Assembly: GCA_964036195.1 (NCBI GenBank) | Contig: CAXIWS010000345.1 | Coordinates: 1-64,000, forward strand | Length of the DNA: 64,000 nucleotides | Reading direction: 5' to 3' | From: Sphaerolaimus hirsutus | Lineage: Eukaryota; Nematoda; Chromadorea; Monhysterida; Sphaerolaimidae | The notes under the pieces: generated by a model | Told to the model about the DNA's origin: nothing | The model's input: the letters and a program-made list of their open reading frames with translations, nothing else | Database searches by the model: none | Part shown: positions 1 through 11,000 of the stretch, piece after piece | Numbering within the stretch: the first letter of the stretch is position 1 | How the letters are laid out: each line of letters opens with the position of its first letter | Program-made: the position numbers and the translations under genes

Positions 1-591
1 CATTTTTTTATCAAAAGGCAACATTTCTGGTAGACTTTTACTAGGTATTTTGCAATTTCTCATACACATTACCATTGGTGTTTTCATGGGTTTTGAGTAG
101 GGTGTCAAAAAATTTTTTTCACGGAAAACGGAAAACGGAAAGGTAAAATTTTTTCACTTTACAGAAAACGGAAAACGGAAAGGTAAAAAAAAATTTATGT
201 CGGAAAACGGAAAACGGAAAGGTAAAAAAATTTCACTCAGCAGAAAACGGAAAGGTAACAAAAATTGTCGGCCGGAAAACGGAAAACGGAAAAATGAAAT
301 GCCGGAAAACGGAAAACGGAAAGCAAAATATTCACGGAAACGGAAAAAAATAAAGTGAAATTAGCATGGTAATGACAAATTTGCAGAAGGAAAACCTGCA
401 TGCAGGTTTGCCTGTTTGGCTTTGATTGTGGTAGCTGTATATTCTGCAACTATGGATCATGCCTGTAACTTCACTTGTAGTTCAAGCTTAACTGAACCAA
501 CAAAAAATCATCAAAAAGTAGCCATAGTGGCCATAGAAAAGGAAACACTACGACAGTAATCACGCCAGGCAAATCAACATCATGCATAATC

Positions 592-1182
592 GTGTACGAT
601 GGGCTGGCAGGTAAGCCCAGTTTCAACGAGTGCATTTTTAGAGGACCAATTACAACACCATTAGCACTGAGCCTACTCCTGAGGTTCAGGGCAGGCAATC
701 TAGCATTAATTGCCGATATTGAAAAGGCATTTTTGCAAATAGGATTGCATGACCAAGCTAGAGACTACACACGATTTTTCTGGCTGAAAGATGCCTCAAA
801 ACCAGTAACTGAAAATAACTTAATAGTACTTTGTTTTAAACGCGTACTGTTTGGACTTCTCTGCAGCCCAGCAATTTTGGGAGCAGTCATAAAATACCAT
901 TTAAATGTGACAATAAACAACATGAATAAATATGAAGAAAATGAAGGGAAATGAAACCAGTTGGCGATGATAATAAACAACATTTACGTTGATAACTTCA
1001 TCATGAGTGTCACAAATGAAGTTGAAGCTTTAGAACTATATTACAAAGTCAAAGCTTTATTTAACCAATGTTCTATGAACATGAGGGAATGGGTGTCAAA
1101 CTCCAGATCAGTCGTGAATGAAATAGCAGAAAACGACAGGAGTCCAAGGGTGAATAAAATTGTCGCAGTAATGGTGTGCTGA
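592..1182 (+). pseudogene. BEL/Pao-type reverse transcriptase remnant
   Basis: The frame from 592 contains the block ADIEKAFLQI, a typical opening of the BEL/Pao reverse transcriptase palm, followed by a Phe/Trp-rich stretch and FGLLCSP. The frame stops at 952-954 and resumes in another frame at 961 with a YVDN box (catalytic box variant) and a REWVSNS block usual downstream of it. The frameshift, the stop and missing gag, protease and integrase mark it as dead. It lies inside the GGAAAACGG element. Identification is from remembered family motifs. Confidence 0.75.
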
Positions 1183-2481
1183 CCGTGGCAAAATGGATGG
1201 ATAAAGAAATACAGAGATTTGATAATTAGGCTCATATTTGTCCATTTACTTATTTGCACTAATTTACATTTCATGCACTATATTATTTATCCATAGAGAA
1301 TATTCAATTAGGAAAGTGTATTATGATTATTTGATATGTTTATGTGGAATATTTAGGTTAAAAGGTCAAATAAGTTATTATTAGGTTTATGAATATGAAA
1401 TTAGGCTCATTCAACTCACCGTAATTTCCTGATCATTATTATATATACATTTACATGGTTTACTTGCAAGTTGGGAAAGTCAAATCTTGTAAAATATTTA
1501 TGTACTACGTATTTACTTTGGCCAGCGTCCTAATAGAGAAATAGTGCCCTGTGTGCAACTAGCATTTACTGTACGTGTTTATCAAAGCCCTTCGCGTAGG
1601 TATAATTATATTAACCCTGCTCACTATTTATATTTATATTTATTTGACATTCACGGAAATACTCTGCTCAAATTATACCTAAGAATGTATTATAAACCCT
1701 ACTCCATTTACACACCCATTTACCTCGAATAAGTCCCAGTTTACTAGTTATTTAACATATGTTTCCAGGGAGTGATTATTGTTATTATGTCAAATATACC
1801 CTGCTCTATTTACATCATTAGGAACATTTGCACTACTATTTACAATTTCCAAACCCTATTATATTAGTTCCAATGTGCGTCAATGTTTTCTGACAAATTG
1901 AAGCAAATTAGTAAATCGGCCGAGTTCGCGCCTCTCAAGATTAATAGTTTTTCCATTAGCCCAATTTGTACCTGGTATTTCTTTACCATAATTGTTTGAA
2001 TGTATGCACACGTAGAATAGGCCAACTGTTTCAGCTAGATGTGTCTTATTATTGTATTTATGTCTTATTTGTGCATTTGAATTTAGGAAATTACTGTAGC
2101 TATATAGTAGTAGTTTTATACATCATTTTCCGTGTCTTAGCTACTTTGGAAGTTTTTACTTCAGTCTGCGGACCCACCCCAAGTCTTAAAAAGAAGCTAG
2201 CGATAGAAACTTTGACTAGGAAGCTCGCTAGGCTTTGCGCTTTTGTATCAAGCTGTATCTGATCGAAATAAAGTGCCTGAAACAATCTTGAAACCCCCTT
2301 TCAACACGCAACCACGAAATAAACTCAACTTGGCTGTCGACAAGTGGACGTTCGGCTACAACGGGAAATCAACCACTCTAAAGGCCGTTTCTCACTATGG
2401 TCTTGGAGTTGCCGGATTCGGTGGTAGAAGACGCTGACTTCGGTGGCTTCATCACAAATGGGCATGAAATAAAATCACCGA

Positions 2482-2697
2482 ATGGACATGCTGGCAATAT
2501 CAACACCAAAATTGCAAATTGACAGCATCACAACACCAACCAGAAGAAACTTGAATAAATTTTTGGTGTCAGCATATGACCCAATTGGGTTCACAGCACC
2601 TGTTTCACTGACCCTGAAATCCCAGTTGTCAATGCTGCTCCAAGAGACAAAAACAACACAATGGGATGAGCCAATTGAATATAAATACAGATTGGAA
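2482..2697 (+). pseudogene. BEL/Pao fragment downstream of the reverse transcriptase
   Basis: The short frame contains RRNLNKF, then YDPIGFTAP and a closing WDEPI. This order (start-over block, DP-x-G-x-x-x-P, WD-x-P) is seen after the reverse transcriptase in BEL/Pao polyproteins. It is in the same direction as the fragment at 592-1182 and separated from it by about 1.3 kb of sequence without recognisable retrotransposon coding. Both pieces probably come from one inserted copy. It runs into the right GGAAAACGG array. Confidence 0.65.
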
Positions 2698-3348
2698 AAA
2701 CAATGGAAAAATGCCAGAAAACTGAAAATCGAGCCAGAAAATGGAAAAATGGCCTGGTAAAATGGAAACGGAAAGGTAAAAATTTTTCAGCCGGAAAACG
2801 GAAAAATGGGCCGGAAAAATGGAAACGGAAAGGTAAAAAATTTTCAGCTGCCGGAAAACGGAAAACGGAAAGGTAAAAATTTTTTGGCTGCTGGAAAATG
2901 GAAAACGAAAGGTAAAAATTTTTCGGCTGCTGGAAAACGGAAAGGTAACAATTTTTCCTGCGGAAAGGCGGAAAACGGAAATTTGACACCCTAGTTTTGA
3001 GGCATTTTTAGTGTAAAAGCTTTTATTTATTCATGCTACCGTGTAATAATAAGCCGTGATATGCTAGTGTAGTATATAATATCCAGCCAATGTGCTCCCA
3101 CATACTTCTACAGTGTGTAACATCACTGTCAATGTATTAGCCTTATCTGACAACCTTATTTAAGCACTATTCAATGCTGAACTTCACTTGAAGTCATGAA
3201 CATTCGACAAAAAGCAATATACGTAATAAGTCGATGTAAAAATGAATATTTTTGAAAGAAATCACCGCTTATAATACTATCCCATGACAGTCATAATATG
3301 ACCACAATAGACATAACAATACATTGTCTGACACTTAACATACACATA

Positions 3349-3756
3349 TACCGTATTACCTTGAATTATCCCCCCCCCTTGAATTAACCCCCCCCCCCCT
3401 CAAATTAACCCCCCCTCAAAATGGGCTGGGGAAATAATAAACCCCCCCCTCGAAATACCCCCCCTCCGGAATGGTGTACATCATGTATGCAATGTACATG
3501 ATGTATTTATTACTACTTATTTGCATCGCAGCTACTCTTATACGCTCATTTGTGTACAGATGTACATCTATAGCCCCAATATAACCTATATTCTCACATC
3601 TATTACCGTTTTTGTGTAAGAAATAGCGTATTCTTTACTACGAATTCCACGAAATTTTCTGGCGAAATAATAAAACCCCCCCTCGAATTAACCCCCCCTC
3701 AAATTTTGCTGGCGAAATAATAAACCCCCATGGGGGTATTTCGAGGTAATACGGTA
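3349..3756. mobile_element. TACCGTATT-end MITE with C/G-rich tracts
   Basis: The ends are TACCGTATTACC and GGTAATACGGTA. Subterminal sequence is runs of C (left) and G (right) broken by CTCGAATTAA. There is no coding capacity. It closely resembles the copy at 19041-19469, including the same inner ATGTACATCATG segment. The same end type recurs at 18833-19670, 32405-33274, 34434-34861, 38373-39129 and 43731-44182. Confidence 0.75.
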
Positions 3757-4428
3757 TTTTCTCTATACCCCCATTTCGGACGATTAAAAAAAATCAGATT
3801 TTAATTTTTTTCAAACCAGAGATAAAAAAATTGATTTTTTTCCAACCCCAGCCGCACCATTGTTGATTTGCTGCCATCGCAGAAGAGTGCACTTTATAAG
3901 CCGGGTGGTCCATTTTGAAAGCGCGGGCTATCCGAAAACCTGCAACTTGTACAATGCGAAAAATCACACACGCTCGTGAAAAATTTAAGGTATCATAGGA
4001 TATTATATGCGAGCGGGCAACTCGGGTGGGATTCGTACTTTGAATAAACTTGTGCCAATATTTTTATAGCTGAATTTTATTTCTCTTTGTACAGGACAAA
4101 GCCGATAAATGAGTACAATGCTGAAAGCGATATCGTATAGGGATCTCTCTATTGAGTAAAACAACAAAAATGCATATATACAACAATTTTTAAATGGCGG
4201 TTATGATCGGACGATACAACGTTTCGATGTCAATGTTTAGATATTTTGCACAACTGTTTATACGTTCATATTGAAACGGTGCATCGACTCACTTATATTC
4301 GATACACGGATTAGATAGCTTTGGAACTGAGTTAAAAAGAATTTCGCAGTGTTATGGAAATGGTAAGTAGCTGTACGAGTGAAATTTTCCTCAGCAAAAG
4401 AATGCATCACATAAACAGACGTAGGCCT

Positions 4429-4905
4429 CCTAGTCATGTAAACCCGCTAGTCATGTAGACAAGCTACTTATTCATTTATACCCACTAGTCATGTAGACCG
4501 GCTAGTCATGTATAGGGAGCGTAATGACTAGCAGGAGGGCTATCAATGGCAGGTGTACATGAACATATACCCCCTGCCGTCAATTGAATGGAGAAGATTT
4601 ATGTAGCGTGAATATACTCTTTCTGAATGTACTAATTCTCTAAACAATAAATAGAAAGTATCTATTTTCATGAAATAGCCATATTGCAGAATGTGCACTT
4701 TTCATGTGCACATGTATTGATGGCAGCAGCTGGCATAGATGCCGCTGCCATTGGCATATCGGGTGTATGGTCATGTACGCCCACTGCTAATACCCTGTCC
4801 CTAGTCATGTACGCCCCCCATACATGGCTAGCGGGTCTACATGACTAGTGGACAAAACTGCATGACTGGCGAATCTACATGACTAACGGGTTTACATGAC
4901 AAAAT
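4429..4905. repeat. Inverted-repeat element with CTAGTCATGTA units
   Basis: The left part carries several copies of CTAGTCATGTAgaC (4429-4520). The right part carries the reverse complement (CTACATGACTAACGGG, up to about 4905). No protein is encoded. The rest of 3757-5096 shows no gene that I can support. Confidence 0.55.
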
Positions 4906-5096
4906 ACAGGCGTTGTGTCCATAAATAAACCTGAAAAGACACTTATTGACCATATTACGAGAACGCTACAAAGAAAATATGAATGCAGAAATAAATAAAA
5001 CAGCTAGATTCTCAAATAGATAATCTCACTAAATAGAAAAGAAGGACAACAAAAGCCATCAAAGTGCAATGTATACGATATTTATCTCTTTCTTAA

Positions 5097-8000
5097 TTAA
5101 GCATTTTTCTGGCTCCTTTTGCTGACGTACTTTTTCAATTCGGCCTCTGCCGATTTCTTGTGCTCGCGAATCTGCAATAAAGTTTTACGTTGCGAAAAGT
5201 GGAATAATTAGAAGTGACTCCAAGATCTGGTGTTTGTCGGGGTTCAATGTCATACCTAGTGATGTAAAAAGCACCAGGACTTAAGCGCCAAGAGCCAATG
5301 GCGACACAGCAAAATGGCGCCAAGCGCCAAAAACGCCATGGCGCTTTTTCAGATCACAGCGCCAAGCGCCAATGGCGCCAGAGGACAGTGGCGCCAAGCG
5401 CCAGCGCCAAAAATTTCTCTATTTGTACATACAGCAGTGCACATGAAACGCTTTGGATCCAGTTATATTTATTTAATTCATTAACTGCGAGATAAAGCTC
5501 CTTGGATTGAAGCACTGAAATCAGTTAAGTTTATTTAACCGTAATTCTTTTAGCACCGATCAGAGAAGATGTAGCTTCTGCTGTTAATTGGAAGCTGCAG
5601 TTATTGGGTAAAATAATGAAACTCCTGTGAGAGAGAGATAGGAGATAGCTGCAAGTAGGTAGATAGTTAAACAATTGGGGGCGTCCAGGCGTCCCAGACT
5701 CTGTAAAATGTCAAATCTCATGCAAAGTACCAAAAGTCATGTAAAATACTCTTTAAAATGTCAAACATTTTTTACCATTTTACAGGGCATTTTACATGAC
5801 TTTTGACAACCTGCATGGCATTTCAATTTTGCAGGGCATTCTACATCACTTTACTGTGACATCCAATATAGGTCACATCAAAAACTAAAAATCTAAATTT
5901 TGGCGTATGACAGAATAGCCAGAAATGTTACGACGTAAAGAACCCTAATAAGGAAACCTCTAAAATGTCTTTTTTACTTCACTTTTTGCGGAAATGAGCC
6001 CAGGTGGCGGTCCCAAGCCCTGTAAAGTGTAAAGTAAAGTGTCAAATGTAAAGTCAAATGCGAAGTAAACTGTCAATTGTCATGCAAAGTTCAGCAATAA
6101 AATATTTATTTTTTTGTTTTGATTGACACTTTACTTTACACTTTACAGGGCTTGGGACTGCCCCCAGAACGTAAGAAAAATACCTGTTGGCACTTTGTTT
6201 CCGCCTCTGCCCATTCCTCGGCTAATCTCTTTAACCGCTGAAGTGAACTCAACATCAATTCCCGGTTGACATTTTTTGACTGCGCCGTGAGTTCGGCCGC
6301 AGTCACGGGCCCGCCAAAATGAGTGGAAATAAGCCCCGTCAAGTGGGCGGAGTTTTCGGATTCCATGCAACTCGACTCGGCCGCCAGATGTTGCGCCTGA
6401 AACGTGCGCAAAAATTTCAGTGAAACAGTTAAAGTTTGAATGAAAATCTAAAAAAATTCTAGTGAAAAATCCATGAAGATTACAATGATGGGTCCTTTTA
6501 GTAAAACTAACAGGTCAACCAGGGGGCAGTCCCAAGCCCTGTAAAGTGTAAAGTAAAGTGTCAAATGTAAAGTCAAATGCAAAGTAAAGTGTCAATCAAA
6601 ACAAAAAAGAAAAGATTTTATTACTGAACTTTGCATGACAATTGACAGTTTACTTTGCACTTGACTTTACATTTGACACTTTACTTTACACTTTACAGGG
6701 CTTGGGACTGCCACCAGGATGAGGTGAAAATCAAACGTAAAAAAACAAACATTTCCTGAAACACACACACACACACTAGTGACATCAAAGTTGGTGTCGA
6801 CCAAATTCAATCTATATTTGGTTAATTATGTGATTTCAGCTTCCCTATGTGATGGAGCATTGTTAATTTTTTATCGTGACACTTAATTTTCATTGTCTGC
6901 TTAGTGTGATGCATTACAAATTTGATGTTATTTAATTGACATTCAGTTGACGCGAATTTGCGATGTCAATGCTGACAATGGGCCCAATGCTGACAGACAA
7001 GGACGTAGCCAGGGGAGGGGCGGGGGGGGGGCGGCCGCCCCCCCTTCCCGGGCCGGACCAAAAAATGTGCCAGAAATGGCACTTTCAGAAGACGATTTTG
7101 TCGACAGTTTGAAATTTTTTGCGCGCAAGCGCACATTTTCACTCCAAAATATATATTTTCGGCTGACCGGTTCCCGCGACCTCAAAAGCAATGAAAATGG
7201 ACTCAATTCCTGTCCATGTCGCTCTATATGCCTGTAAAATACAGACGTATACTGCTATTTTGGCGCCAATGCCAACGCCAGTGGCGCCAGGGCGTGGCGC
7301 CTATGAATGGCGCTGGCGCCATGGCGCCATTCCCATACTACAGGGGTAAAATTTTAGGGGGGGGGCGCCGTCCCCCCGTTCGCCGGGCTCCGTATACAAT
7401 CCGTCCACCCCCCGCTCAAAAATCCTGGCTACGTCCCTGCTGACAAACATTCACAACCCACTCACCTTCACCAATCTCCAATCATCAAATCTTTGCAAGC
7501 ATTTCGCATCATTCGCCACTTTACCCAATGCGGCCGCAGATACGCCTTGATATCTATCAGCTGCCAACGTAGCATCACAATGTGCTCCGAAAAGAGACAC
7601 TATAGGGCCCGGATCTGCACTTTGGGCGTCGAGTTTTTTGGCCCCGCCTTTTTCACCGACTGTTTCCGGTCGCTTTACGTGCCCTTTTCTCGGTCGCCAC
7701 GTGAGGGAGTAAGACGCGAGTAGGCGGGGCCTGCGGTGAAAACGAACTGAATGTTTATTAATAGCAGTATAATGGCTGTGGGACCGCTGTTGAAGTATGT
7801 ATTATAATTTATATTTAGAAGTAGATATTATAATTTATAATACACTAACATTGATGACGGCTTATTCCTACACACTAGTAAAAAAAATGGAAGCTTTTAC
7901 ACTGAAAATGGCACAAAAACGAATGAAAACAACCATCCGCGACAGTTTGCATGTGAAGTTGTGCGCGTGCGCGCTAGAAAAGTACTAAAAACCTTGTGTT

Positions 8001-11000
8001 TGTCGAAACGTTTTTTAACAGTTGATAAACGTCGGCCATCCTTAGATAGGAAAAAGTCGATCGAAAAGAAAAGTGCACCTGGGCCTCAACAGTGGTTCCT
8101 TCTTTCCAATGGTTTTCTCACTATCATCGCTCAATCCGGAACACTCCGCCTTTAAATTAGCTTCAGGGCTCGGGCTTGAGCGCGGCCGTTTATTCGGGGG
8201 CGGGCGTATTAAAATGGGCGGAGTCATGCTGTTTGAACGACTGGTCGCCTGAATGTGGGATGAAGATTAATTACCGCTAACATATAAATGCTGCAGTCTC
8301 GACTTACCAAAACAGAGACACTAAAATTTTAATGGCAGAAATATTTAGTTATGCGTTCGAAGCGCTTTTTGGATGTGAAAGCGGATAACGGGTCTTCAAA
8401 AAAAATAATGTTTGCACGAAAAACAGGTCCATCAAAATTTTGAAATTTCCAGTCCCTTAAACCACCCGCATACAAGGCAACATTTTATTCTACGCAGGTT
8501 TCCATTCGGTAGATTTCTTATTACGCAATTGTAGTTCCCAAAAATAAAAAGACACCTCAAAAGTTCAGAGGCACACTGAAATTTTGCGTTCAGCGTTCGA
8601 ACGTTTTTGCACGCTGAACTACAAACGCTGAAATCAAAATCTAAAGAACGCAACGTTTTTGAAGGGTAAAAATTTCGGAATTTGCAATTCACATGCGAGT
8701 AGAATTTTTTACGCTTCAAAAATGTTGTGTTCTTAAGATATTGATTTCAGCGTTTGTAGTTCAGCGTGCAAAAACGTTCGAACGCTGAATGCAAAATTTC
8801 AGTGTGCGGTGCCCATCGAAATCAACGCACCCTGCTGTGAGATCGATTTCCATCCCTAACACTGCTGACGGCAGACATTCGATCATCTTCATTAGTCGCA
8901 TTGTCACAATCAGGTTCCGTTTTCGACCGCGGCTGATCCGCGTCGGGCGGCAGTGAATCGACGCCGCTAGCGTTTGGCACAGTGCCAAGATCGGTTTTCG
9001 ACGCCGGCAACTGCGACTGGCCGGGGGGCAGGCGCGTCAGCGATCGCGATTGCGCTTGGCTTATATTGGAGGGGCGGCGGCCGCGTTTACTGCTGCGAGG
9101 GGGCAGTTGATATTTGAGCCCGGTTCGGCGGCTGCGACTACGTCATAAATACTTATATTTAAGTAAACTCGATACTGGGGAAGGCACTTGATTTTTGAAA
9201 AACTTTTATCACATTTTTCAGTTATTATCACATTTTTTGCTGGCAATTGACCGCTGTATTTTGCTCGAAATACCACACCCCTGAAATACCCCCAGATCTG
9301 AGCGAGCTTACGAAAAAATACCCCCCCTCGAAATAAGAGTTAAGAGAATGTTACTGCCGAAAACTGCAGTTTGTGGTCTGTGTAACGCATAGGGTTGGAA
9401 ACAAATCAATTTGTTTAAACGCCTTGATTAAAAAAAATTAAAATCAGTTCTTTTTACAATCGCCCAAAATGGGGGTATAGAGAAAAAATACATGTATGTT
9501 TAGTGTCAGACAATCTATTGTTATGTTCATTGTGGTCAATATGTAAATATCAACAAACCCATGACTGCCCCTGTTCCCCCTCTGCCCGCCACCATACACA
9601 ACCATTGGCGGGTGCGTTAAAACTCCGCCCCCTCTACCAGTGACACAGGGCGCCACTGCGCGATTATTTGAATGAGGCATGGCGGAATTAGACTGTATTC
9701 GCATTATCGCCTGCGGCTGTATTTGAGTTGGTGAAGGGGAACGCTCTTTCATCACCACCAGTGAAGTTTGATCGGAATCTGAGACAAATTGGGGGGGGGT
9801 TAAAACGTAACATGCGTGTTTTGACCCGGTTTTGACCCGAATGAACCCGGCGCCAAAATTTGAAAAGCGCTAACCATCAAATTGCTGCTTTCTTGCGCGT
9901 TTTCTCGGCGACGCTTCAACCCCAGCATCGCTCGCTGTATTTTGACCTGTAATGTGGAAAATAGTGGTACGTATACTCGGCGGACCGCATGCTATGCATT
10001 AATGGCGCACCACACACTGAAATTTTGCGTTCAGCGTTTTGGCACGCTGAACTACAAACGCTGAAATGAAAATCTTAAGAACAAAACGTTTTTGAAGCGT
10101 AAAAAAATCAGCGTAAAAAAATTTGTAGTTCAGCGTGCCAAAACGTTCGAACGCTGAACGCGAAATTTTAGTGTGTGGTGCGACTTTGTGATCGAAACAA
10201 GCCATCATGACGCAATCCAGGGGTATCTTGAATTTTGACCCTCCGAGTGGTTGGATAGATAGCAAATCGCTCCTCTGGAGGGATAGATAGCTGAAAAATT
10301 TTCTGGGTGGGGGGTTGGGGGGGGGGGTTTGGGGGGGTTGTGGTGGTTCGATATATAGGCTTTTGCGGGGCATAGAAGGAAGAAAAGGGAGAAAAATCGC
10401 TAAAAGTAGTTGTAAAATAGCTCAAAATGGGTATACAAGAGCATATAGTACTTAAAATAGCTGAAAATAGGCAGTTATACGCATGAACCAGTGATTTTGG
10501 AGGTGAAAATCTATATATAGGTATGAAAAATAGCGATTTTGAGCGAAAATTAGGGTATAGTTTCTGAAAAATCGCTCCAGATAGGTAGATAGCTGGGCGA
10601 TTTGGGGGGGGGGTTTAGGGGGTAGTAACCCAAAATTTTGCCTCCGGGATAGATAGATAGCTGAGCGGCCTCCGGGATAGATAGATAGCTGGGCGGTTTG
10701 GGGGGGGGGTAACCCCCCCCCCCCCCAACCCCCCCCCCATTCGAGACCCCTGACGCAATCATTAATAAAATCAAAAATGTTAAAAAAGAAAAAAAAATGA
10801 TTTCAGGCTGTTGTTGTACTCGTTTCCGCCTTTCTCTTATTAAAGTATTTTTATATATTTTCGTGAAATGCATACATAAGTATCCTGCCGCGCGTTATCG
10901 ACTAAGACATAAGTAATTTTAGACGCATACTTCGTGGATCATTGAAAGTCACTCGCTGGCAATGAGCCAAATAAAACAAATAAACAGCCAAATGGTACAC

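Larger units (their letters stand above)
98..2993. mobile_element. hAT-like element with GGAAAACGG satellite interior
   Basis: The termini are the inverted repeats TAGGGTGTCAAA (98) and TTTGACACCCTA (ending 2993). They are flanked by the 8-bp direct repeat GTTTTGAG (90-97 and 2994-3001). An 8-bp duplication and a TAGGG start are typical of hAT transposons. The interior next to both ends is an imperfect array of GGAAAACGGAAA units with T/A-rich spacers (about 118-352 and 2762-2986), in the same orientation at both ends. The simplest reading is one array-type element later split by a 2.4-kb insertion holding retrotransposon remnants. No hAT transposase is visible, so it is non-autonomous. Confidence 0.7.
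9971..10935. mobile_element. TATACTCGGCGG MITE broken by nested insertions
   Basis: The left end (TATACTCGGCGGACCGCATG) starts at 9971. A decayed right end (AAGTAATTTTAGACGCATAC) sits at about 10910-10930. Inside are the 10007-10182 inverted-repeat element and a G-rich element. An intact member of the family is 28527-28784. All of this lies in the intron between exons 11120-11005 and 9778-9598 of the SAP130-like gene. Confidence 0.55.
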
